Of a stretch of DNA of 64,000 nucleotides, positions 32,975-44,602 are shown piece after piece. The notes below the pieces were generated by a model that was given only the letters and a program-made list of their open reading frames with translations, was not told where the DNA came from and searched no databases. Location of the stretch: positions 18,357,235 through 18,421,234 of the forward strand of contig OX031069.1 in NCBI GenBank assembly GCA_943736015.1, read 5' to 3'. The number at the start of each line of letters is the position of its first letter. The first letter of the stretch is position 1. This stretch comes from Tridacna crocea (Eukaryota > Mollusca > Bivalvia > Cardiida > Cardiidae). The translations under genes and the position numbers were made by a program.

Positions 32975-33253
32975 ATGTGTAATATGACTTTGTAAAAGAG
33001 TAAAATGGTGCGTAACTTCATTCATTCTTGAATCATTTGCTACACTGAAAAGAAACGTACCTGTCTGATCGCGGCGGAGTCATCGCGTCGTTTTAATTGC
33101 GTAACCAGACCGCCGCGGTCCGCCAGGGATCGCCGCGTTTAAACAGCACTCCGGGTTAGTCCGCGTTCACCTGCGTTGTAAAATCGCCGCGTTGGGTCCG
33201 CGCTAGATACATCGCGGACAGCGAAAATAGCAAAATCCGTGAGGAGTGTACTG
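32975..33253. other. Unique junction segment between the two copies, CpG-rich
   Basis: These 279 bp lie exactly between the end of copy A and the start of copy B and match nothing else in the window. The first ~75 bp are AT-rich; about 33069-33230 is strikingly rich in CGCG, CCGC and GCGG in otherwise AT-rich DNA. There are short imperfect inverted motifs (GATCGCGGCGGA against ACCGCCGCGGTC). The edges CTACACTGAAAAG and GTGTACTGTAG are weakly inverted, which would fit a small inserted element, but this is not convincing. No splice-bounded reading frame was seen. Confidence 0.8.
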
Positions 33254-33913
33254 TAGGGAAATGAAGAAATTTTTAAAAATTCTTCTTCTCTGAAATGTCT
33301 TGACAGATTTTGAAATGATTTCACAGAGATGATCCTTGGGTGACCCTTTTCAAAAACTGTTCACAAAATTTTGATCCGTCAAGAAACATGGCTCTGGTGA
33401 ATGGGGGCTACTTGCGCTATATGGAAATGAAGAAATTCTTAAAAATTCTTCTTCTCTGAAACCCCTAGTCAGATTTTAGAATAATTTGACAGAGATGTTC
33501 CTTGGGTGATCCTTGCTCTTGTGAATGGGGGCTACTTGTACTATATGGACATGATGAAATTCTTGAAAATTCTCTTTCTCTGAAACCCCTGGTCAGATTT
33601 TAAAAGAAATTTTCCGAAATGTTCCTTGGGTGACCCTTTTTCAAAACTTGTTCGTAAATTTTGATCCATCAAGAAACATGGCTCTCGTGGATGGGGGATA
33701 CTTGCTCTTATACAGAAATGAAGAATTCTTAAAAAATTCTTCTTTTTGAAACTGATGGTCATATTTCGAAATTAATCTTACAGGTGACCTTTTGAAAATT
33801 GCTTAGCAAAATTATAAATTTGGTTCCAATGTTTCAATACCTCAAAAAAAAAAAGGCGATGGTCATCTCAAAAGTTCAGGTGAGCGATCCAGGGCCATCT
33901 TGGCCCTCTTGTT
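33254..33913 (+). mobile_element. Family I element, 3' part only (start of copy B)
   Basis: Begins in mid-monomer directly after the CpG-rich junction segment and ends AGGGCCATCTTGGCCCTC then TTGTT. Unlike its partner at 3044-4588, it keeps the full TCAGGTGAGCGATCC end, so the shortened end in copy A arose there or was repaired here. Confidence 0.85.
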
Positions 33914-34282
33914 AGTCAAATACTCACAAAGTTTGTGAGAATGTTTGTCTGGATAATTTCTACATTTCAAGTAGACCCCTTAGACAAATTCCAGAAAAAG
34001 CTTGTGTGCAATCTGGAATATTTACACCCTACACACCTCATTTTTAGTCAAATACTCTCAAAGTTTGTGAGAATGTTTGTCTGGATAATTTCCACATGTC
34101 AAGTAGACCCCTTAGACAAATTCCAGAAAATGCTTGTGTGCACTCTGGTATATTTGTAAGTCCAATACTAATGAGTATTTGTCAGAAAGTTTGTCCCCAT
34201 ATCTCTGAAGAGATTGGAAATGAGCCATGTTTGATCGAAAGACTGAGATGAGCGACTTAAGGACCATCATGGCTCTCTTGTT
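33914..34282 (+). mobile_element. Family II monomers and tail (copy B)
   Basis: Counterpart of 4589-4957: two AGTCAAATACTC...GTAGACCCCTTAGAC units, then GAGATGAGCGACTTAAGGACC and CTCTTG. Confidence 0.7.
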
Positions 34283-34533
34283 TTTTTTATCATGCTCCTG
34301 CATAGTTGTATTTATATGGCTCTTACCAGTAAAAGTTGCGTATGGTTTGCTAAGCTAATATCTGATATGTATATCAGATAAACTGATAAAATAAAAGTTA
34401 CATATTGTGTATTTTTTTGGACATGTATTGCATAGAAATGGCAATAACCTATATTTTTCATTTAACTAGCAAATAAATGAGCCTTGCTGTGTGAAAAGCA
34501 GGTTCAGTGCAACTGCAAAACGTTCTGATGCTG

Positions 34534-34561
34534 GTCAGCCTGCACGGTCATGCAGGCTGAC
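34534..34561. repeat. Perfect 11-bp stem-loop (copy B)
   Basis: Same arms and loop as 5214-5241; flanks differ by a few bases. Confidence 0.55.
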
Positions 34562-34965
34562 TTGGATCAAAACTATTTGTTTTTTGAAAATTTTCTTGTT
34601 GTCCAGTGACAATTTTACCTCATAATTTGACCAGCCGGTTATCGGATAAGATTTATTTGTGGATCCACAATTTTGTGATGACTTGTTTAGTATGATGCAT
34701 CACTAAGATGCATTAAATGGCCTATTCAGAGAGCATGGTATTTATTGTAATAAAAGTTCTTCTACATAAAATCAGCCATACGATATATTATTTATAATTG
34801 TAAAAAAGAGGTTTAATCACATACATAAAATGTTAAAAAATGTTCATTTAATCCTATATTGTAGTAGTCTTGAATGTGAAAAAATTATTCAGTTTCAGCC
34901 CATCTGTTTTAATTGGGTAACATATGCTCTGGATATAAATTTGCTTTCTTTTGCTCATTTTGTAG

Positions 34966-35134
34966 CATATTTTGAAGTTGTAATATGTGTGACAAGTGAA
35001 GTGTACAGTTTAGACATTGAAAGAGCTAGACCATATGTATCGAGCCTGGATATTGCAAAGAGGATACAGGATGCTCTGAAGAATGAACTGTGTCACATTC
35101 CTGAGGTGAAAGATGTGATTGTAAAAGACTTTAG
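34966..35134 (+). CDS. Exon a, N-terminal half of an SEA-like domain (copy B)
   Basis: Same splice sites, length and phases as the exon at 5646-5814. Three bases differ, giving Val to Ala in the first helix (module residue 31, GTG to GCA) and Asn to Asp just before the second strand (residue 50). The frame is open and the donor GTAAAC is kept. If the duplication is real, this exon is the natural splice partner of exon c at 31402-31614 across a 3.35-kb intron that contains the duplication junction. Confidence 0.72.
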
Positions 35135-35880
35135 GTAAACTTGTTGTTATTAAGGTCATACGTAAAACGGGGAAAAAAGAGTGCAAAGAATAAAATCTGA
35201 TCTTTGCTCTGTGTTGTTTGGTACATGGTGAGATACTGGCAGCAAAAGAGCCTTAAAATGGCAATGTCGTGGTGTTTATTTCTGTTTGAATATTAATATC
35301 AATGATTTTAGCCGTAGATCTAAAAGAATTATTTGATTTGACATGAGCAAAATTATTGTGACTGTTACATTCTTGTCAAGATGGCAATTTGTCAAACACC
35401 CACCTTCACAACTAAGCTACAGTGATATCCATATGCAAGCAATTGCTCCTTTTCCCATATGGTTTTTATAGCATTTATAACACGTTTCTCCAACGTATGT
35501 CTGAAAATAATGGCGTAGTAGAAAAAACAATGTAAACCCTGGCAAATGTACCAAAGATAGAATAACGTTTTCTGAGACCTTGGTTGCAGCAAAAGATATG
35601 ACCTTGTAGGTATTGTTCATTTTTATAATGGGTAAAATATGCAGATAAATTGGTGATTAACGCTTTTGACTTTTTCATGTTATTAACTCCCACCTGTAAT
35701 CTGATCAGTTCACCATTCACAGTATTTGCTTGTTTAATTTTTGTCTGGCGTATAAAAAATCTGAGATCAAAATATACTGTCAGTACTACCAATGAAATAA
35801 ACTTATATAGTAAGCTAATTTCGAAGCCACTGTTAACTCCCATCCAACTAAATGATGAAGATTTAGTTTTCTCCATTTTT

Positions 35881-37600
35881 AGCTCACCTGAGCACAACGT
35901 GCTCAAGGGGAGCTTTTAGGATCACCCGGTTCCGTCGTGCGTCGTGCGCCGTCCGTCGTGCGTCGTCAACAATTCTTTAAACATCAACTCCTCCTAAACC
36001 GCTGGGCCTATTTGGACCAAACTTGGCAGGAATGTTCCTTGGGAGATCCTCTTTAAAAGCTGTTCACAGAATTTGATTCCATCAAAAACTCTGAATGCCA
36101 TGGCAACCAAATGGAATTTTTTAGCAAATTCTTCAAAAATTTTCTCCTCTGAAACCGCGGGTCGGATTTTGAAATTATTTCACAGAGATGTTCCATGGGT
36201 GATCCTCTTCAAAAACTGTTCGTGAAGTTTTGATCCGTCAAAAAATGTGGCTCTGGTGAATGGGGGCTACTTGCACTATACAGAAATGAAGGAATTCTTT
36301 AAAAATTTTCTCCTCTAAAACCACTGGTCGGATTTTGAAATAATTTCACAGATATGTTCCTTGGGTGACCCTTTTCAAAAATTGTTCGTGAAATTTTGAT
36401 CCGTCAAAAAATGTGGCTGTGGTGAATGGGGGCTACTTGCACTATACAGAAATGAAGGAATTCTTAAAAAATCTTCTTCTCTGAAACCGCTGGTCAGATT
36501 TTGAAATAATTTCACAGAGATGTTCCTTGGATGACCCTTTTCAAAAATTGTTCGTGAAATTTTGATAGGTCAAAAAACATGGCTCTGGTCAATGGGGGCT
36601 ACTTGCGCTATAGGGAAATGAAGAAATTCTTAAAAATTCTTCTTCCCTGAAACCGCTGGTCAGATTCTGAAATAATTTCACAGAGATGTTCCTTTGCTAA
36701 CCCTTTTCAAAAATTGTTCGCGAAATTTTGATTGGTCAAGAAACATGGCTCTGGTGAATGGGGGCTACTTGCACTATAGGGAAATGAAGAAATTCTTAAA
36801 AATTCTTCTTCTCTGAAACCACTGGTCAGATTTTGAAATAATTTCTCAGGAATGTTCCTTGGGTGACCCTTTTCAAAAATTGTTCGCGAAATTTTGATTG
36901 GTCAAGAAACATGGCTCTGGTGAATGGGGGCTACTTGCACTATAGGGAAATGAAGAAATTCTTGAAAATTCTTCTTCTCTGAAACGGCTGGACAGATTTT
37001 GAAATGATTTCACAGAGATGATCCTTGGGTGACCCTTTTCAAAAATTGTTCACAAAGTTTTGATCCGTCAAGAAACATGGCTCTGGTGAATAGGGGCTAC
37101 TTGCATTATATGGATATGAAGAAATTCTTGAAAATCCTTCTTCTCTGAAACCCCTAGTCAGATTTTAAAATAATTTGACAGAGATGTTCCTTGGGTGATC
37201 CTTGCTCTTGTGAATGGGGGCTACTTGCTCTGTATGGACATGATGAAATTCTTGGAAATTCTCTTTCTCTGAAACCCCTGGTCAGATTTTAAAAGAAATT
37301 TTCCGAAATGTTCCTTGGGTGACCCTTTTCAAAACTTGTTCGTAAATTTTGATCCATCAAGAAACATGGCTCTCGTGGATGGGGGATACTTGCTCTTATA
37401 CAGAAATGAAGAATTCTTAAAAACTCTTCCTTTTGAAACTGATGGTCATATCTCGAAATGACTTTTACAGGTGACCTTTTGAAAATTGCTTAGCAAAATT
37501 ATAAATTTGGTTCCAATGTTTCAATACCTAAAAAAAAAATAGGCTATTGTCATCTCAAAAATTCAGGTGAGCGATCCAGGGCCATCTTGGCCCTCTTGTT
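35881..37600 (+). mobile_element. Family I element in intron a-b (copy B)
   Basis: Counterpart of 6561-8279, same monomer number and ends; only scattered substitutions. Confidence 0.9.
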
Positions 37601-37972
37601 AAAGCAATGTCAGACAACAATGTACGACTCGTATGATAAGGTCGGTTTTTGAAAGGATAAAATTTCTTTTCCTTCTTTTCACACAATAATTTCCAAGGCC
37701 TTTTTTGATAGAGTTGTTAAAACTGGGAATTGTTTCGTAAAAGAAACTTTCTGTTGTCTGTAGGGAGCTTGTAAATATGGCAGCAGAAGTTGTCAGTTCT
37801 TCATAAAACTTTAAGACAAATGCATCATTTGAGCCACTTGTAATATGTTGTTACTAAGTAAGAACTTGTCTAAGATTTTGTGGTTAAATATAGGTTGGTT
37901 TGCTGTCTCCAGGCGTTTTAAGTAATTTATCGGAATTTGTCATTATATGATGGAATATGTTGTTACTTGCAG

Positions 37973-38124
37973 GAGTGGATCCCTGATAGTTGTGTTGCGC
38001 ATAGAAACAGACGGACTGGACTCAACCGAACGGCTGGAACTTGCATTGTCGGAAATTCTGAAAAAAGGGAAATTTGGTGAATTTACTGTTGACCCAAGTC
38101 ATTTTGAATTTTACAATTGTTCAG
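37973..38124 (+). CDS. Exon b, C-terminal half of an SEA-like domain with GS motif (copy B)
   Basis: Identical in sequence to the exon at 8652-8803, including TTGCAG acceptor and GTACATG donor; differences only start again in the downstream intron. With exon a of this copy it restores FRSGSLIVV. Complete identity across the predicted cleavage hairpin contrasts with replacements in exons a and c. That is compatible with constraint on the fold, but 152 bases at ~1% divergence would often show no change by chance. Confidence 0.75.
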
Positions 38125-39082
38125 GTACATGTAGTTTTATTATTATGTTTGAGCTATGCTATGTGAAAAGGGGCTTTAATTTATTTGAAGCTGTATCAAC
38201 ACAGGTCAGCATGTGTGGTCAATTAAGGCGGAGTTATTTAATTTTCTGCTAATTCAATTACCATTCTACCTCTGAATTCAGCTTGGTGTTAGACAAAAGA
38301 ATTTATGGATCCATAATTATGTAATGACTTGCTTGATATAATGCATCATGGATATGCATTAAACCACCTTTTCAGAACATGGCTTATAATTTTTTTCACC
38401 TATTTATAGTTATACTGGCTGAAGAAAGTACTAGCAGAGCTTATGTCTTGACTTCAATGTGTTTGTCCATTTATCCTTTAAGTTTTTCTGTTCAATAGGA
38501 AAAAATCAACATCTATCCTCTACATTGCTTTAAAATTACACATTTTCAGATTCAAAGGTAAGGTGAATATTTTCATGTTCAATTAGTGGTATCTCTGTAG
38601 TTTTTGCAAGCAGAAAACTGCGTAAATGACCAGTGTATCTTATATTGACACATATAGAAAACCTTGAAGAATTACTTTCTCTATAACCTGATCAGTATCA
38701 ATAGCAAAAGTACTACAAATATATTTAAATGATAATGTGTTGACCTGTTTTCGAATTGGTAAAATTTTGGCTGTTATATTCTTTTGTGTAGTATTGTTAT
38801 GTGTGTCTTCAAGGTGGCAGCGAAAGTTTAAAATGAAAACTTCTAAGTTCCATCTTACAAATGGAGAGAAAGTTTTTGAATGATCTTACATGAATGTTCC
38901 ACAGTTAATACTGTTATAAATCTCTCACTGCTGAAAAAATAATTGACATAATGAAAATCAATAAACTATTTCTATAACATGAAATAACTTTTTTTGCAAT
39001 GACTAAGAATACATTTCATAATTAGTGTGATATTATAAGGTGAACTATAATGTCTATCAGTTTCTCTTGTTCATGTTCTTTT
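38125..39082. other. Intron b-c, unique part (copy B), no gene seen
   Basis: Counterpart of 8804-9762, including the TGGATCCATAATTATG segment homologous to the region before exon a. Confidence 0.55.
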
Positions 39083-40226
39083 AGCTCACCGGAAGACAAA
39101 GTACTGAAGGCGAGCTTTTGTGATTGTGCTGTTTCAGTTGTATGTCATCCATTGTCCGGGGTTAAACAATTACCTTATGTGTACTTTTCATACCACATTT
39201 TCAATCCAATTCTCATGAAACTTTAGAATGTATGTCATGATTAAATCTTACAAAACTTCGAAATTGAGTCGCATGGGTCAAAACGTAGGTCACTGGGCCA
39301 AATCTCACGAAAACCAAGTGTAGAAGCCACATTTTATGCCTGATACTCAAGAAACATGGTCAAAAGGTTTGGCTTGATAATAACATAAACAATTGGGTCA
39401 TGTCAGGTACAAAAAGTAGGGCACTTGGCCAAGTCTGAGAAAAATCTTGTGTGCACTCTGTAGGCCACATTTTCAGCTCAGTACTCGTGAAAGTGTGTCA
39501 TAATGTTTGTTTCAATTAAATTTTGGACAAGTTTAACATTGGGTCACATCAGATAAAAAATTAGGTCAGTGGGCCAAATCTTTGAACAAAAAAGTGTGTG
39601 CACCTTAAAAGCCATTTTTGGGCCCAATTCTTGTGAAATATTGTTTGTCTTGATTATTCCTTGGACATGTTTAAAAATAAGGTCTCATCAAGTCAAGAAC
39701 TAGGTCCCTGGCCAGATTTTAGCAAAGTCTTGTGTCCATTCCGGAGGCCATATTCCAGTCTTCTTAAAAAACTTGGTCAGAGTATTTGTCATGATGATAT
39801 CTCTGACAAGTCTGAAGTTGAGTCATGTCCGGTCAAAAGTAGGTCACTTGGCCAAATCTTAGTAAAACCTTGCTTGTACCATTAGAGGTTACATTTTCAT
39901 TCGGATAGACATGCGACTTGGTTGGAATGTTAGTCTTGATGATGTCTCTGACAAGCTTGAAATTTGGTAACGTTGAGTAACAGGTAGGCCAGTTGGCAAA
40001 ATCTTAGTACAGCCTTGTTTCCATTCTAGAGGACATATTTTCAGCATGATTCACATGAAACTCAGTCAGAATGTTTGTTTTGATGATATCCCTGACAAGT
40101 TTAAAAATAAATAAAGTTCGTGTAAAAGTAAAACCAACATACATGACTGTGTTTTGAGATCATTACAGCCAGGATCTCTTCAGCTTTACTCAGGAGAACA
40201 CTTGTGAGCCAATGGCCCTCTTGTTT
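39083..40226 (+). mobile_element. Family II variant element, head-to-tail with the next (copy B)
   Basis: Counterpart of 9763-10906, with the same CTCTTGTTTAGCTCACTTG junction at its right end. Confidence 0.75.
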
Positions 40227-41025
40227 AGCTCACTTGAGCACAAAAGCTTCAGTATTTTTTGTGCTGGGTGCAATGTCAGTAACGTATTGCCCATTGTCAG
40301 TGCTGTCATCAACAGTTACTTTGTAAGCACTGTAGAGGCCACATTTTCAATAAGATACTATCAGAACTTGGTTCCAATGTTTGTTTTGATAAAATCTCGT
40401 ACAATTTCAAAATTGGGTTACGCCGGGTCAGAAAGAGGTCACTAGGCCCAATCAGAGAAAAAAACGTCTGGTCAGAAAGAAGGTCAAAAGGCCAAATCAG
40501 AGAAAAAAACTTGTGTGCACTCTAGAGGCAACATCTTCATCCCATACTCATGAAACTCAACCATAAACTTTATGTTGATAGTATGGACAAGATTGATATT
40601 GGGTCACCTTTTTGGAAAAAAAAAAAGAATTACCTTGTGTGCAGTCTAGAGGCCAAATTTATTGTTCATTGATTTGAAAATTGATTAAAATATTTGCCTT
40701 GATGAACAGGATGAATTCAAAATTGGGTCATCTAGAGGCCATAAACTATGTCCCTAGGTTGAATTAAAGCAATACTCTTAGGGCATTATAGAGGTAGCAT
40801 TTCTTGCTCAATTGACTTGAACTTTGGTCAGAATGTTTGGCTTGATGAAATGCTGGGTGATTTTGGGTTACGTTGGCTCAAAAAGGTCACTAGGCCAAAT
40901 CGGAGAAAATCGTTGTGTGCACTCTAGATGCAACATCTTTAGCCCATACTCATGAAACTCAATCAGAAAGTTTATCTTGATGATACTATGGAAAAGATTG
41001 AAGTTACATGTAGGTCACCTCTTTT
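40227..41025 (+). mobile_element. Family II variant, 5' part (copy B)
   Basis: Counterpart of 10907-11704, again interrupted by family VIII; resumes at 42611-43085. Confidence 0.7.
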
Positions 41026-42007
41026 CATGCCCCCTTCAATGAAGTGGGGAGAAATTCCTTTGCTAATGTCGGTTGGTCGGTTGGTCCTTCGGTAGACCTT
41101 ACCTTGTACAGATGATAACTAGACACAGAACTGACCTTGGTTCGGCAAATTTGGCACAGACATTTGTATCGCAGTGTGGATGATTCCTATTCATTTTGAG
41201 GTCAATCAGTCAAAAGTCAAGGTCACAGTGACATTCAACATATTGATATATAGTGGAAAAATTGTCCAGATGATAATTAGACACAGAATTGACCTAGGTA
41301 CATGTACCTCATATTTGCCACAGACATGCATCTTGGTAGATATTGATTTTGAGGGCAATCGGTTAATTGTCAAGGTCACAGTGACTGTCCATATGTTTAT
41401 TTTTTGACCGAAACTTGTCTGGATTATAACTAAAGCAAAAATGACCTAGGTCTCCAAATTTGGCACAGACATGTTTCTCGGAGTGTAGATGATCCCTTTT
41501 AATACTGAGATCAATCGGTCAAAGGTCAAGGGGACAGTGACATTCAACATCTTAATACACGTATATAGACCAAATCATGTCCATATGATAACTAGACACA
41601 GAAATGACCTAAGTTCTTCGAATTTGGCACAGACATTTGTCTGGGAGTGTAGATGATCCCTATTGATTTTGAGATCCATTGGCCAAAGTTCAAGGTCACA
41701 ATAACCGTCAACATGTTGTGTTGAAGACCAATCCTTGTCTGGATGATACTTGACAGAGAAATGACCTAGGTTCCTGAAATTTGGCACATACATTTGTCTT
41801 GGAAAGTAGATGATTCTATTGGTTTATGAGGTCAATCGGTCAAATGTCAAGGTCACAGTGGCCTTCAACATCTATATATGTAGATCAGACCTTATCTAGA
41901 TGATAACTAGACACAGGAACGGCAAAGTTCTTCAGACTTTGCATAGATATGTGTCTTGGAGTGTAGATGATCCCTTATGATTTTGAGGTTAATCTGTCAA
42001 AGGTCAA

Positions 42008-42020
42008 GGTCACAGTGACC
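42008..42020. promoter_or_regulatory. Perfect oestrogen response element core (copy B)
   Basis: GGTCACAGTGACC, unchanged from 12687-12699. Confidence 0.5.
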
Positions 42021-42324
42021 GTAAACATGTTGATAAATAGACCAAACCTTGTCCGCATGATAACTAGACACAGAATTGACCTAGGTTCGTCAAATTTGAA
42101 CACAGATATTTGCCTCGGTGTGCAGATGATCCCTGTTGATTTTGAGGTCAGTTGGTCAAATGTCAAGGTCACAGTGACTGGTAGCATGTTGATAAATAGA
42201 CCAAACCTTGTCCGGATGATAACTAGACACATAATTGACTTAGCTTCCTCAAATTTGGCACAGATATTTTCCTTGAAGTGTAAATGATCCCTACCGATTT
42301 CAAGGTTAATCTTTGAAAGGTCAA

Positions 42325-42337
42325 GGTCACAGTGACC
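42325..42337. promoter_or_regulatory. Perfect oestrogen response element core (copy B, second)
   Basis: GGTCACAGTGACC, unchanged from 13004-13016. Confidence 0.5.
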
Positions 42338-42610
42338 ACCAGGTTTATCGGAGCCCACGCTGCTCTTCGCTACTTGAGCCATTTGCTAAAAAAAGAATTA
42401 AAGTGTCTCAAAAATCATCATCATTATGTAGCCCAACTTGTGGCTCCAACATTTTACTCGTGTATTATCGGGGACGTAGTAAGCATCAAAGTCATTTTGG
42501 AAAAAGTAAAAGTCGACTGCGCGGTTTGATATCAGTTAATGAACTGTGCCACTTCCTGTATCAATGTGGCAGTAGGGGGGGGTTACTGTTTTTCAAACAG
42601 ACATCTTGTT

Positions 42611-43085
42611 TATTTAAAACAGAAAAGATCAATGGGCCAAAATTTGATAAGATCTTGTATTCACTCTAGAGGGCACGTGACGACTTCAACCCTTAACTCA
42701 TGAAAATCGATATAAATGTTTCTTTGTAATGATATCCTGGTCAGGGTCCAAAATACGTCACTTTGGTTCAAAAGTGGGTCACTGGACTTAATCTTAGACA
42801 AACAGTGTGTGTACTCTAGAGGCCACATTTTAAACCAAATACTCATGAAACTTTGTCAAAATATTTGTTTCGTTCATATCTCACAAAAGTTCTAAAGCAG
42901 ATCACGTGGGGTAAAATGGTAGGTCAGTTGAGCAAATCCTAGCAAAAACTTAAATCATGAAACTTGGTCAAAGGTGTCTTTATTATATAACAGGTAAGTT
43001 CCAAATAAGGAAATGTCCAGTCAAAAGGAGGTCATTCGGACAAGTCTTTGAAAAACATTGTTTGCCCTCCAGAGGCCACATTTTT
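42611..43085 (+). mobile_element. Family II variant, resumed monomers (copy B)
   Basis: Counterpart of 13292-13766. Confidence 0.65.
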
Positions 43086-43622
43086 GCACACCTAAGCACA
43101 AAATACCCAATGTGAGCTATTGTGATTAGGCTGTGTCCATCATGCTGTGTCCGTCTTGCGTTGTCCCCCATCAACTTGTACCTTGTGTGTGCTCTAGAGG
43201 CCACATTTTTAGTCAGATACTCATGAAACTTGGTCAGGATATTTGTCTTCATGATATCTGGGACTATTTTGAAAGTGGTCAGCTGGAGGAAAAAAACTTA
43301 GTCACCTAGTTTAATCTCGGGAAAACCTTGTGTTCACTCTATAAACCATAATTTCTTTCAAATACGTGAAAAAGGTTGTCAAGATGTTGGTTAGGATAAT
43401 TTCTACAAGTTTGAAAAAAGGTTATGTTGAGAGCTTAAAAGTAGGCCACATAGACAAATTCTAGAAAAAACGAGTGTACACTGTAGAGTCTATAATCCAA
43501 GTCCAATGCTAATGAAAGGTTTTCAGAATGTTTGTCATTATATCTCGGAAAAGATTAGGTATGAGTTTATGTTTGGTCAAAAGGCTCAAGTTAGCGACTT
43601 AAGGGCAATCGTGGCCCTAGTT
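43086..43622 (+). mobile_element. Short nested family II-type element (copy B)
   Basis: Counterpart of 13767-14303, same flanks. Confidence 0.65.
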
Positions 43623-43966
43623 AGCCTTATGCTCATGAAACTTAGGCCCGTTCTTATAAAACATGTTTAGAATGATATCATACTCAAGACGAAATGTACT
43701 CCATGGCGTGAGTTTTACTCACGGTTGATTAGAATTTGAACCCAGACGTTGCTTATAATCGTCATCTGAGAGCGCTTTCAGCTGAGCATGGTACGCACTA
43801 AAATAACCGTAAAAGTAAGAGACCCAACATCTAAAAATAGCCTATATCAGGATAGTCTGCCCCAAGAGGATTTGTTCGAAGTTTCTGCCCAACAAATCAG
43901 AGAATTCGGTGACTTATTGAGAAAATTCAAGTCTTTATATTGAGAGGATTCAACTCTAATGTTTTT
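43623..43966. other. Unique intron, no gene seen (copy B)
   Basis: Counterpart of 14304-14647. Confidence 0.5.
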
Positions 43967-44602
43967 AGCCCAGCTGAGCACCAAGTGGTAAGGTAAGGTA
44001 TTGTGATTGGTCGTTGTCCGACGTCCATCTGGCTGTCTGTCTACAATTCCTTTAAATATCTTCTCCTAAACCGCTGGGCCAATCTTGATGAAACATGGCT
44101 GGGATGTTTCTTTGGTGAAGCTCTACTAAAGTTGTTCAAGAGATTAAGTTCCACCTAAAACACTTGTTGCCATGGAAACAGAAAGAAAAATAATAGCAAA
44201 ATCTTTGAAAATCTTCTCTGAAACTAGAAAGCGTAGGGCTTTGATATTTAGTATGTAGCATCTCCCGATTGAGCTCTACCAAGTTTCTTCATACGATGCA
44301 CCTGGAGTCAAAACAGGCCCCGCCCCAGGAGTCACAAATCCTAACATAGGAACAAAGAAGGAAAACTTTAAAATGCTTCTTCTTTAAAACTGGAAGTTGA
44401 AGAGCTTTGATATTTGGAATATAGCATCTCCTACTCGATCTCTACGAAGTTTGTTCAAATGATGCTGCTAGGGTCAAAACGGGCCCCATCCCGGAGGTCA
44501 CAAGTTCGAACAAAGAAGGAAAACTGTAGAATTCTTCTTTTCTAAAACTGGAAGGCATACAGCTTTGTTGTTTGGTATGTAGTGAACCTGTTCTAAGATT
44601 TT
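43967..44602 (+). mobile_element. Degenerate family V-type element, 5' part (copy B)
   Basis: Counterpart of 14648-15283. Confidence 0.65.

Larger units (their letters stand above)
41026..42610 (+). mobile_element. Family VIII element (copy B)
   Basis: Counterpart of 11705-13291 with the same monomer number; near the 3' hairpin the G run is shorter. The head reads GTGGGGAGAAATTCC where copy A has GTGGGGATATATTCC. Confidence 0.8.
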
